From: an uncultured Alcaligenaceae bacterium
GTDB taxonomy: Bacteria > Pseudomonadota > Gammaproteobacteria > Burkholderiales > Burkholderiaceae_B
Length of the DNA: 24,645 bases
Direction of reading: 5' to 3'
NCBI GenBank assembly: GCA_937908115.1
Contig: CALEQZ010000078.1
Coordinates: forward strand, 1-24,645
The position numbers and the translations under genes were made by a program. Below the pieces are notes generated by a model. That model saw only the letters and a program-made list of their open reading frames with translations. It was not told the DNA's origin and searched no databases. Positions 17,869 to 24,492 of the stretch are shown in pieces (position 1 is the stretch's first letter; every line of letters starts with the position of its first letter).

Positions 17869-18954
17869 TTATGCCGCCAGCAAGCGTATCTGCGAGGGCT
17901 CCAAGCCGATGGACACGGGTGCGCCGACCGGAAACGGTGACAAGCCTGCCAGGTGGGGCTGGTCGGCAGTGATGCGCTGGTCGCCGACCTGGACCTGGTA
18001 CCGCGTGAATTCGCCCAAGAATTCGCTCGCTTCCACCACCCCGGGCAGCCACACGTAGCGGGCATCGCCCAGGCCGTCGGCCATTTCGATCTGCACGGTG
18101 TGCGGCCGGAAGCTTGCGGCAATCCTGTCTGCCTGGGGCGCCTCGCCGGCCAGGGGCAGTTGCAGGTCGCCCACGCCGGGCACGGCGAGCACGAGGCTGC
18201 TGCTGCTGCGCTCGCGCACCGTGCCTTCCAGCACGTTCATCGTGCCGACGAAATTCGCCACGAAGCGGTTGACCGGAAAATCGAACAGCGTGGCCGGGGT
18301 GCCGACCTGCTGGACCACGCCGTGGTCGAGCACCGCCATGCGGTCGGCAGTGGTCATGGCCTCTTCCTGGTCATGGGTGACGAAAATCGTCGTGATGCCC
18401 AGCCGGCGCTGCAAGGCGAGGAGATCCTGGCGCATTTGCACCCGCAGCTTCTTGTCCAGGTTCGACAGCGGCTCGTCGAGCAGCAGCACTTGGGGCTCTA
18501 TGACGATGGTGCGGGCCAGCGCGACCCGCTGCTGCTGGCCGCCGGACAATTGGTTGGGACGGCGCTTGGCGTATTGCGACAGTCCGACCAGATCCAGTGC
18601 GGCCTGCACCTTGTCGCGGATCTCCGCGCGGCCCATGCGACGCTCGACCAGGCCGAAGGCGACGTTGTCCCACACGGTCATGTGCGGCCACAGCGCATAG
18701 TTCTGGAACACCATGCCGATGTTGCGGCGCCAGGGCGGCATGTTGCCGACGTCCTTGCCGTCGATGAGCAGCTGCCCGTGGCTTTGCCGGTTGAAGCCGG
18801 CGATCAGGCGCAGCAGGGTGGATTTGCCCGAACCGGACGGGCCCAGCAGCGCGAAGAATTCGCCCGGCTCGACGTGAATGCTGACGTCCTTCAGGACTTC
18901 CGTTCCCCCATAGGACAGCCGGATGTTGCGGCATTCGACGCTGACTTTCTTCAT
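17869..18954 (-). CDS. ABC transporter ATP-binding protein with TOBE domain (Fe3+/polyamine/phosphonate type)
   Basis: A 361-residue ATPase. Walker A GPSGSGKST is at 38-46, Q-loop Gln84, signature LSGGQQQR (136-143), Walker B LLLDEP (157-162), switch His194 in FVTHDQEEA. A C-terminal extension of about 120 residues resembles a TOBE regulatory domain, as in FbpC, PotA and related importers. The ATG at 18954 overlaps the permease stop as ATGA, indicating translational coupling; the longer open frame is antisense background and permease sequence. With the permease and receptor upstream it forms a complete importer. Ferric iron, 2-aminoethylphosphonate, phosphoglycerate or sugar phosphates are all possible substrates in this class. 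Confidence 0.93.
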   Translation of the reverse strand: MKKVSVECRNIRLSYGGTEVLKDVSIHVEPGEFFALLGPSGSGKSTLLRLIAGFNRQSHGQLLIDGKDVGNMPPWRRNIGMVFQNYALWPHMTVWDNVAFGLVERRMGRAEIRDKVQAALDLVGLSQYAKRRPNQLSGGQQQRVALARTIVIEPQVLLLDEPLSNLDKKLRVQMRQDLLALQRRLGITTIFVTHDQEEAMTTADRMAVLDHGVVQQVGTPATLFDFPVNRFVANFVGTMNVLEGTVRERSSSSLVLAVPGVGDLQLPLAGEAPQADRIAASFRPHTVQIEMADGLGDARYVWLPGVVEASEFLGEFTRYQVQVGDQRITADQPHLAGLSPFPVGAPVSIGLEPSQIRLLAA

Positions 18955-20660
18955 GCAGATTCCTCGTTGCGGGCAGGCCGGGTGCGCACCGACGCGCGCT
19001 CGACCAACAGATGCGATATGTACGTGCCCACGCCGACGGCGATCACGGCAAGCACGCCCAGCGCGGCGCCGGGCCCGCGGCCGGCGGCGCTTTGCATGTA
19101 CAGGTAGATGCCGTAGCTCATGGGCGCCTGGCTGTCGCGCGTGACCAGCATGATGGTCGCCGACAGCTCGACGGCGGCGGTTATGAAGCTGGTGACGAAC
19201 CCGGCCAGCATGCCGCCGGCCATCAGCGGCACGACCACGCGCCGGATGGTGCGCAGCCGGCCGGCGCCGAGCGATTGCGCGGCCTCTTCGAGCGAGACAT
19301 GGATCTGCTGCAGCGCCGCCACGCATGAGCGCAGGGCGTACGGCAGGCGCCGCACGGCGTAGGCGATCATGATCAGCAGCCACGACGACGTGACCAACGT
19401 GCCGGTCAGCGGGATTTCCACCCCCCGGAATGTGCGCAGCAGGCCGATCGCCAGCACGATGCCGGGTATGGCCAGCGCGGCAGAGGCCAGGAAGTCCAGC
19501 CATTGGCGTCCCGGCAGGCGGGTACGCAGCATCAGGTAGGCGATGGCCGTCCCGAGCACCACGTCCACCCCGGCCGCCAGGCCGCAGTACAGCAGGGTGT
19601 TGGTGATCATGCCGTGCGATTCGCTGAACACCGCCTCGAAGTGCGCCAGCGTGTAGCCGTCAGGCAGCGGCGCGTAGCTCCACACCGTGGCCAAGGACAG
19701 CAGCAGCACGCCAAGGTGCGGAGACAGCACCAGCAGCAGCACCAGCGCGATCCAGCCGTAGGCCAGCACGCTTTCGCCGGGCCCGAGCCGGCGCCTGCGG
19801 ATCGAGTTGCCGCCTTTCTGCAAGGTGGAATAGTCCTTGCCTTGGAGCACGCGCGCCGACAGCCACAGCGCCAGGATCGAAAAGCCGACCATGATGACGC
19901 TGATCACATAGCCCAGCGGGTCTTCCAAGCCCACGCGCGTAATGCGCAGATAGGCCTGGGGCGCGAGCATGTTGGTGGTGCCCAGCACCAGCGGGGTACC
20001 CAGGTCGTCGAATACCTTGACGAACACCAGCGAGGCGCCTGCGACGTAGCCGGGCAGCGCCAGCGGGAAGATCACCCGGCGAAACAGCCGGAAACCGCGC
20101 GAACCCAGGTTGAAGGCCGCCTCCTCCATGGCCCCGTCGATGTTGCGCAGCGCCACCGTCAGGTTCATGAGGATGAACGGGAAGTAGTGCAGCGCTTCGA
20201 CGAAAATGACGCCGTTCAGCCCCTCCATGAAGGGCAGGGTAAAGCCGAACCAATCGTCCAGGAGCAGGTTGACGGTGCCCGAACGGCCGAAGATGAGCTG
20301 CATGGCCACCGCGCCGACGAAGGGGGGCATGATCAGGGGCAGCACGCCCAGCGTCTGGATCAGCAGCGCGCCGCGGAACTCGAAGCGCACCGTGAAGTAC
20401 GCCAACGGCACGGCCAGCAGCGAAGCCAGCAATGCCGACCAGCCAGCAACGTACAGGCTGTTGAAGAACGCTTCCTGCATCAGGGGCTGGGCGAAGAAGG
20501 CGCCGAAGTGCCCCAGGGTGAAGCTGCCGTCGTCGTTGACGAAGGCGCTGTAAAAAACGGTGCCGACCGGCACGATCAAGAACAGGGCAAGGAAGGCCAG
20601 CACCAGCAGGGCCGCCAGCAAGGGGCCTGCCGGCAAGCGCGAGTCGCTTGCAAACGTCAT
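18951..20660 (-). CDS. ABC transporter permease, two-domain (FbpB/SfuB type)
   Basis: A 569-residue inner-membrane protein with two fused permease domains and about twelve hydrophobic segments. The first coupling loop is EEAAFNLGSRGFRLFRRV (about 179-196), the second EEAAQSLGAGRLRTIRRV (about 458-475). Each is the EAA motif that docks on one copy of the ATPase. A basic linker (NSIRRRRLGPG, about 285-295) joins the halves. GGAG (20669-20666) lies 5 nt before the ATG at 20660. The stop overlaps the ATPase start by 4 nt. Length and duplication match the ferric/AfuB-type importers rather than the single-domain class found at 3847-4641. Confidence 0.93.
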   Translation of the reverse strand: MTFASDSRLPAGPLLAALLVLAFLALFLIVPVGTVFYSAFVNDDGSFTLGHFGAFFAQPLMQEAFFNSLYVAGWSALLASLLAVPLAYFTVRFEFRGALLIQTLGVLPLIMPPFVGAVAMQLIFGRSGTVNLLLDDWFGFTLPFMEGLNGVIFVEALHYFPFILMNLTVALRNIDGAMEEAAFNLGSRGFRLFRRVIFPLALPGYVAGASLVFVKVFDDLGTPLVLGTTNMLAPQAYLRITRVGLEDPLGYVISVIMVGFSILALWLSARVLQGKDYSTLQKGGNSIRRRRLGPGESVLAYGWIALVLLLVLSPHLGVLLLSLATVWSYAPLPDGYTLAHFEAVFSESHGMITNTLLYCGLAAGVDVVLGTAIAYLMLRTRLPGRQWLDFLASAALAIPGIVLAIGLLRTFRGVEIPLTGTLVTSSWLLIMIAYAVRRLPYALRSCVAALQQIHVSLEEAAQSLGAGRLRTIRRVVVPLMAGGMLAGFVTSFITAAVELSATIMLVTRDSQAPMSYGIYLYMQSAAGRGPGAALGVLAVIAVGVGTYISHLLVERASVRTRPARNEESA

Positions 20661-20698
20661 CGGAACTCCATGATTGTCTGCGCCCGCCGCGCAAGGCC

Positions 20699-20720
20699 CG
20701 CCCGCATCTGGCAGCGGGCG
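20699..20720 (-). other. Intercistronic hairpin between receptor and permease genes
   Basis: CGCCCGC (20699-20705) and GCGGGCG (20714-20720) form a 7-bp stem with an 8-nt loop in the 96-nt gap between the receptor stop and permease start. There is no T-run. Such stems often protect receptor mRNA so that it is made in excess over membrane subunits; that role is inferred here. Confidence 0.35.
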
Positions 20721-20756
20721 CGCGGCGAGGCAGTTTTCGGGCCGGGCTGCGGGCGG

Positions 20757-22079
20757 CTACAGGGCCGCCGCTTGGTGGGCCAGCTTGGCTGCTTGCTCGT
20801 AGTTGGCCTTGGCCTTGCTGCTCCATTGCCCCTCGAGCTGGGAGACGCGCTGGCTGGCCGAGGCATCCTTCTTGCCGCCCGAGAAGGCCTTGAGCAGCTC
20901 GGGGTCGGCCGCAGCCTTCGCATCGATCAGCGGCGACCATGCCAGCTTGCGCGCCTGCTCCAGCAGTTCGGCCGCCTGGCCGGATTTCGCCTTCTCGCCC
21001 AGTTTGCGCTCGGCGTCGTAGATCGCCTTGGTGGCCGCCTGCAGTTCGCCCAAGCGGAAGGTGATGGTCTGGTCGAACAGCGCCTGGACCACGTAGTAGC
21101 GGGTTTGGGACAGGTCGGCATCGAACCGCACCTTGCTGCGCGCGGCGATTTCAGCCGGGTCGGGGTAGCCGGGCGGAATCTTGCCGGCCAGGTCCTTGTA
21201 GGGCAGTACCGGCAGCCGGGAAATCTTCGGCTCGAGTAGCAGCTCCTGGCCGGCCGGGCTGAGCGCGAAGGCGATGAACTTCTTGCCTTCCTCCGGATTC
21301 TTGGCGCCAGCGATCAGCGCGATATTGGCCGGCACGACCGCGGTTTCGGTCGGATAAACGAATTCGACCGGGAAGTTCGAATACTTGCTCGACAGGCCGA
21401 AAAAGTCGATGACCGGCCCGGCGCCGAACTGGCCGTTGTTGACGCCGTCGGGCACGCCGAAGGAGCGCTCGGTCATCTGGCTGGCGTTGCCCGACATGCG
21501 CAACAGGGTGCGCCAGCCCTCGTCCCATCCTTCGCCCTGCAGGATGGTTTCGACCGTCAGGTGCATGGTGCCCGAGCGCGACGGCGAGGTCATGCCCAGG
21601 TGGCCAAACCACTGCGGCGCGAGCAGGTCCTTCCATTCGGCCGGCGGCGTCAGCTTGTTGGCCTTCAGGTAGCGCGTGTTGTACATGATCCCGTAGCCGG
21701 CCAGTGCCTGGCCCATGTACAGGCCGTTCGGGTCATTGACGGGATAGTCGCCGATCTTGGCCGGCACGTTGGGATTGGCGGCCTGCGGCGCGGCGGCGAG
21801 CAGCTTTTCGCGGCCCAACACCTCGAAGGCGTCGGGCGCGCTGGCCCAGAACACCTCTGGCCGCTGCCCCTCGGGCGTTTCGCGCACGTAGGCGATGCCT
21901 GAAACCGTGTTCTTGTTCAGGATCTCGAGCGTGATGCCGGGGTTGGCCTTTTCGAAGGCGGCCTTGTAAGCCTGGGTCAGGTCCTTGGGAAAGGAAGTGA
22001 TGACCGTCACGGTGCCGGCAAGGGCGGGGGTGCAGGCTGCCACCAGGGCCGCGGCCACGGCTGTGCGTATCGTGGGCAT
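20757..22079 (-). CDS. ABC transporter extracellular solute-binding protein (AfuA/PgtC-like)
   Basis: A 440-residue periplasmic receptor for the importer encoded downstream. The ATG at 22079 is chosen because AAGGAG (22094-22089) lies 9 nt upstream and a Sec signal peptide follows (residues 1-21, ending TPALA-G). The mature start TVTVITSFPKDLTQAYKAAF and the segment EVFWASAPDAFEVL (75-88) are typical of a subgroup labelled iron- or phosphoglycerate-binding. It is about 100 residues longer than FbpA; the extra C-terminal part (from about residue 340) is helical-looking and Ala/Lys-rich. The only adjacent Tyr pair is at 328-329, not where FbpA places its iron ligands, so iron is not supported. 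AfuA relatives bind sugar phosphates. Substrate unresolved. Confidence 0.85.
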   Translation of the reverse strand: MPTIRTAVAAALVAACTPALAGTVTVITSFPKDLTQAYKAAFEKANPGITLEILNKNTVSGIAYVRETPEGQRPEVFWASAPDAFEVLGREKLLAAAPQAANPNVPAKIGDYPVNDPNGLYMGQALAGYGIMYNTRYLKANKLTPPAEWKDLLAPQWFGHLGMTSPSRSGTMHLTVETILQGEGWDEGWRTLLRMSGNASQMTERSFGVPDGVNNGQFGAGPVIDFFGLSSKYSNFPVEFVYPTETAVVPANIALIAGAKNPEEGKKFIAFALSPAGQELLLEPKISRLPVLPYKDLAGKIPPGYPDPAEIAARSKVRFDADLSQTRYYVVQALFDQTITFRLGELQAATKAIYDAERKLGEKAKSGQAAELLEQARKLAWSPLIDAKAAADPELLKAFSGGKKDASASQRVSQLEGQWSSKAKANYEQAAKLAHQAAAL

Positions 22080-22116
22080 GGCGAATGTCTCCTTGGTTTT
22101 TGGAATTTGTGGCAAC

Positions 22117-22146
22117 AAGGTAGCCGCCGGCAGGCCGTGCGTCCAA
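22117..22146 (-). promoter_or_regulatory. Candidate promoter of the transporter operon
   Basis: On the minus strand TTGGAC (22146-22141) and TACCTT (22122-22117) are separated by 18 bp. They match the -35 at four positions and the -10 at three. The expected start near 22110 leaves a leader of about 30 nt containing the AAGGAG of the receptor gene. The elements are weak, so the call is tentative. Confidence 0.35.
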
Positions 22147-22160
22147 TCAGAATTTTTGAT
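22146..22160. promoter_or_regulatory. Candidate LysR binding site upstream of the transporter operon
   Basis: ATCA (22146-22149) and TGAT (22157-22160) form an inverted repeat with a 7-nt spacer and contain T-N11-A (T22147, A22159). The element lies in an AT-rich patch within very GC-rich DNA, just upstream of the candidate -35 of the operon that encodes a LysR regulator. The half-sites are the same as those at 11805-11819. Confidence 0.5.
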
Positions 22161-22206
22161 GCGCGCCATCACCGCGATGCCGGTCCACCCCGGCAGGGCG
22201 CCTGCC

Positions 22207-22238
22207 GGTCGGGCGGTCGGCTTCGGGCGCCCGACCGC
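22207..22238. repeat. Overlapping alternative hairpins between divergent genes
   Basis: GGTCGGGC (22207-22214) can pair with GCCCGACC (22229-22236). Alternatively GCGGTCGG (22213-22220) pairs with CCGACCGC (22231-22238). Both are perfect 8-bp stems that share the same 3' arm because GGTCGG is repeated 8 bp apart. It lies in the divergent gap between the transporter operon and uraA, upstream of the predicted uraA promoter. Role unknown. Confidence 0.4.
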
Positions 22239-22282
22239 TCCCGCAGGCTGGGTGGGCGCGATGCTTGCCGCCGCCTGCCGTG

Positions 22283-22311
22283 TTGCCGACCGGGGCCGCC
22301 GCCCCTACACT
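22283..22311 (+). promoter_or_regulatory. Candidate sigma70 promoter of uraA
   Basis: TTGCCG (22283-22288) and TACACT (22306-22311) are 17 bp apart, each matching four of six consensus bases. The spacer contains a 5-bp inverted repeat, GGGGC-CGCC-GCCCC (22292-22305). The start would fall near 22318, about 45 nt before the uraA ATG. Confidence 0.5.
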
Positions 22312-22362
22312 TGCGCCCGCGCGTCCTGCGACCGCTGTCCTGTCCAAACTGCCGGGGATCCC

Positions 22363-23679
22363 ATGTCCGATACTTTCTTTCCGCGCTGGAAGCTGGCCGA
22401 CGATTCTGCCCCCGGCGCCGTCATTGCGCCCGACGAGCGGCTGACCTGGCCGCGCTCCATCGTCATGGGCGCCCAGCACGTCGTGGCCATGTTCGGCGCT
22501 ACGGTCCTTGCGCCGCTGCTGATGGGCTTCGACCCCAACGTGGCCATCCTGATGTCGGGCGTGGGTACGCTGATTTTCTTCCTGTTCGTGCGCGGGCAGG
22601 TGCCGAGCTACCTGGGCTCGAGCTTTGCCTTCATCGGCGGGGTGGTGGCGGCCACGGGCTATGCCGGCTCCGGGCCCAATCCCAATATTTCCGTTGCGCT
22701 GGGTGCGATCATCGTCTGCGGGCTGGTGTACGCCGCGATCGGTGCCGCGGTGTGGGCGCTTTCGGCGCGTGCCGGCGGCGGTTCGGCCTGGATCGAGAAG
22801 CTCATGCCGCCGGTGGTGACCGGCGCGGTGGTCGCGGTCATCGGCCTGAACCTGGCGCCTATCGCCGCCCGCAGCGCCATGGGCGGGTCGACCTTCGACG
22901 CGGTGATGGCCATCGTCACGGTGGTCTGCGTCGGCGGCATCGCGGTTTTCGCATCGGGCATGGCGCAAAGGCTGCTGATCCTGCTCGGGCTGCTGATGGC
23001 CTGTGTCGTGTACTTCATCCTGGCCAACCTGCTGGGCCTGGGCACGCCCATCGACTTTTCGGCGGTGGCCCAGGCGCCCTGGCTGGGGCTGCCGGCCTTT
23101 GCCGCGCCGACCTTCCAATGGCAGGCCATGGGCCTGATCGTGCCGGTGGCGGTGATCCTCGTGGCCGAGAACCTCGGCCACGTCAAGGCGGTCAGCGCCA
23201 TGACCGGTCGGGACCTGGACCGCTACCTGGGCCAGGCCTTCGTCGGTGACGGGGTCGCCACCATGGTCTCCGGCGCGGTGGGCGGCACCGGCGTGACCAC
23301 GTATGCGGAAAACATCGGGGTGATGGCGGCCACGCGCATCTATTCCACCGTGGTGTTCGTGATCGCGGCGCTGATCGCCATCGTGCTGGGCTTTTCCCCC
23401 AAGTTCGGGGCACTGATCGGCGTCATTCCCGGGCCGGTGCTGGGCGGCGTCTCCATCGTGGTCTTCGGCCTGATCGCCATCGCCGGTGCGCGGATCTGGG
23501 TCGTCAACGGCGTGGACTTCAGCGACAGTCGCAACCTCATCGTGGCCGGCGTCACGCTGGTGCTGGGGGCGGGGGACTTTACCCTCAAATTCGGCGATTT
23601 CGTGCTGGGCGGCATCGGCACCGCGACTTTCGGCGCCATTTTGCTGTATGCGCTATTGAACCGGCGCGGGCCTACCTGA
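22363..23679 (+). CDS. uraA: NCS2 family uracil permease
   Basis: A 438-residue membrane protein of the nucleobase/cation symporter-2 family. Uracil enters with protons for pyrimidine salvage. The N-terminal GAQHVVAMFGATVLAPLLMG (36-55) and the substrate-site motifs VAENLGHVKAVS (267-278, Glu269 and His273) and TTYAENIGVMA (312-322, Glu316) correspond to the uracil-contacting Glu, His and Glu of E. coli UraA. About 14 hydrophobic segments are expected from the fold. The ATG at 22363 follows GGGGA (22354-22358) by 4 nt; the longer frame upstream is rejected. A RutG-type or xanthine permease is a less likely alternative. It has its own terminator. Its nearness to carAB may be chance. Confidence 0.85.
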   Translation: MSDTFFPRWKLADDSAPGAVIAPDERLTWPRSIVMGAQHVVAMFGATVLAPLLMGFDPNVAILMSGVGTLIFFLFVRGQVPSYLGSSFAFIGGVVAATGYAGSGPNPNISVALGAIIVCGLVYAAIGAAVWALSARAGGGSAWIEKLMPPVVTGAVVAVIGLNLAPIAARSAMGGSTFDAVMAIVTVVCVGGIAVFASGMAQRLLILLGLLMACVVYFILANLLGLGTPIDFSAVAQAPWLGLPAFAAPTFQWQAMGLIVPVAVILVAENLGHVKAVSAMTGRDLDRYLGQAFVGDGVATMVSGAVGGTGVTTYAENIGVMAATRIYSTVVFVIAALIAIVLGFSPKFGALIGVIPGPVLGGVSIVVFGLIAIAGARIWVVNGVDFSDSRNLIVAGVTLVLGAGDFTLKFGDFVLGGIGTATFGAILLYALLNRRGPT

Positions 23680-23729
23680 CAACGGGCTTGCAATTCCCCC
23701 GAAGATTGCCGACAATGCCCTAAGTCTCG

Positions 23730-23762
23730 CCCCGGTTCCAACCCGAGCCGGGGTTTTGTTTT
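23730..23762 (+). terminator. Intrinsic terminator after uraA
   Basis: CCCCGG (23730-23735) pairs with CCGGGG (23748-23753), extended inward by a T-G, a T-A and a C-G pair to nine pairs with a 6-nt loop. TTTTGTTTT (23754-23762) follows immediately. It lies 50 nt past the uraA stop. Confidence 0.88.
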
Positions 23763-23962
23763 GAGCCGGAAAACCGCGTGTCGCAGCGCCACGCGGCCTG
23801 CCTGCCGGCACGCTGCCCGCGGCCAGCAATAAGCGCCGGGGCCGCCGCGCAGGCCGGGCCGCCCGGATGACCGGGCCCGCCATAGCGGGCGCCGGCTGCC
23901 GCCAGCCGAACTCCCCGGGCCGGCGGCCGCTCCACGTACGACGAAGGTTCCGGCTGGTCTAG
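23763..23962. other. Non-coding gap between uraA terminator and greA leader hairpin
   Basis: About 200 nt of very GC-rich DNA without a supported gene. It holds two neighbouring 6-bp stems with 4-nt loops that share bases 23875-23876 and so exclude each other: GCCCGG/CCGGGC (23861-23876) and GCCCGC/GCGGGC (23875-23890). I could not find a convincing promoter here, although greA needs one upstream of its leader hairpin. A 31-codon ORF at 23867 lacks a ribosome-binding site. Confidence 0.4.
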
Positions 23963-23998
23963 GAAACGCTCCCAGGCGGGAGCGTTTCGTACTTTTTT
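23963..23998 (+). terminator. Terminator-like hairpin in the greA leader (possible attenuator)
   Basis: GAAACGCTCCC (23963-23973) pairs perfectly with GGGAGCGTTTC (23978-23988) around a 4-nt AGGC loop, an 11-bp stem. A six-T run lies at 23993-23998 after GTAC. The greA ribosome-binding site (24002-24005) begins 3 nt later. uraA already has a terminator 200 nt upstream, so this one may control greA itself. E. coli greA has a leader terminator producing short GraL RNAs; similarity of arrangement is the basis for the suggestion. Confidence 0.75.
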
Positions 23999-24012
23999 GC
24001 TAGGAAAAAACC

Positions 24013-24489
24013 ATGTCCGCCATTCCTTTGACGGCGCAGGGCGCCGAACGCTTGCAGCAAGAATTGCATCGTCTCAAGACGGTGGAACGTCCGGCTGTGA
24101 TCGCCTCGATCGCCGAGGCCCGTGCCCAGGGCGACCTCTCGGAGAACGCTGAGTACGACGCGGCCCGCGAGCGCCAGGGCTTCATCGAAGGACGGATCAG
24201 CGAGCTCGAGGGCACGCTGTCGAATGCGCACATCATCGATCCGGCCGAAATCGACGCCGGAGGGCGCGTCGTGTTCGGTGCGACGGTGGAAATCGAAGAC
24301 CTGGAATCGGGCGAGCGGGTGGTCTACCAGATCGTCGGCGACGTCGAAGCCGACATCCGGGAGAACCGGATTTCGGTGTCGAGCCCGGTGGCGCGCGCGC
24401 TCATCGGCAAGTCCGAGGGCGACGTGGTCGAGGTGCACGCCCCCTCGGGCGTGCGCGAGTACGAAATCGTCAGCGTCTCCTACCGCTAG
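24013..24489 (+). CDS. greA: Transcription elongation factor GreA
   Basis: A 158-residue GreA of standard length. It enters the RNA polymerase secondary channel and stimulates cleavage of backtracked RNA. The N-terminal coiled coil (about 1-75) carries the tip residues Asp41 and Glu44 in GDLSENAEYDAA. The C-terminal FKBP-like domain (about 80-158) includes NRISVSSPVARALIGKSEGD. AGGA (24002-24005) lies 7 nt before the ATG at 24013. In many betaproteobacteria greA follows carB closely; here about 13 kb of other genes separate them. Its stop is 3 nt from the stop of the convergent gene. Confidence 0.97.
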   Translation: MSAIPLTAQGAERLQQELHRLKTVERPAVIASIAEARAQGDLSENAEYDAARERQGFIEGRISELEGTLSNAHIIDPAEIDAGGRVVFGATVEIEDLESGERVVYQIVGDVEADIRENRISVSSPVARALIGKSEGDVVEVHAPSGVREYEIVSVSYR

Positions 24490-24492
24490 GGG

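Noticed and set aside
19503..21239. Long plus-strand open frame (over 570 codons) across permease and receptor genes
   Set aside because: Antisense shadow rich in Gln, His and Arg, opposite clear permease and receptor coding.
22363..23679. Linking uraA and carAB as one pyrimidine locus
   Set aside because: They are about 12 kb apart, each with its own promoter and terminator candidates; nearness is probably coincidence.
23867..23962. 31-codon ORF before greA
   Set aside because: No ribosome-binding site, lies across the alternative hairpins, and has no recognisable sequence.
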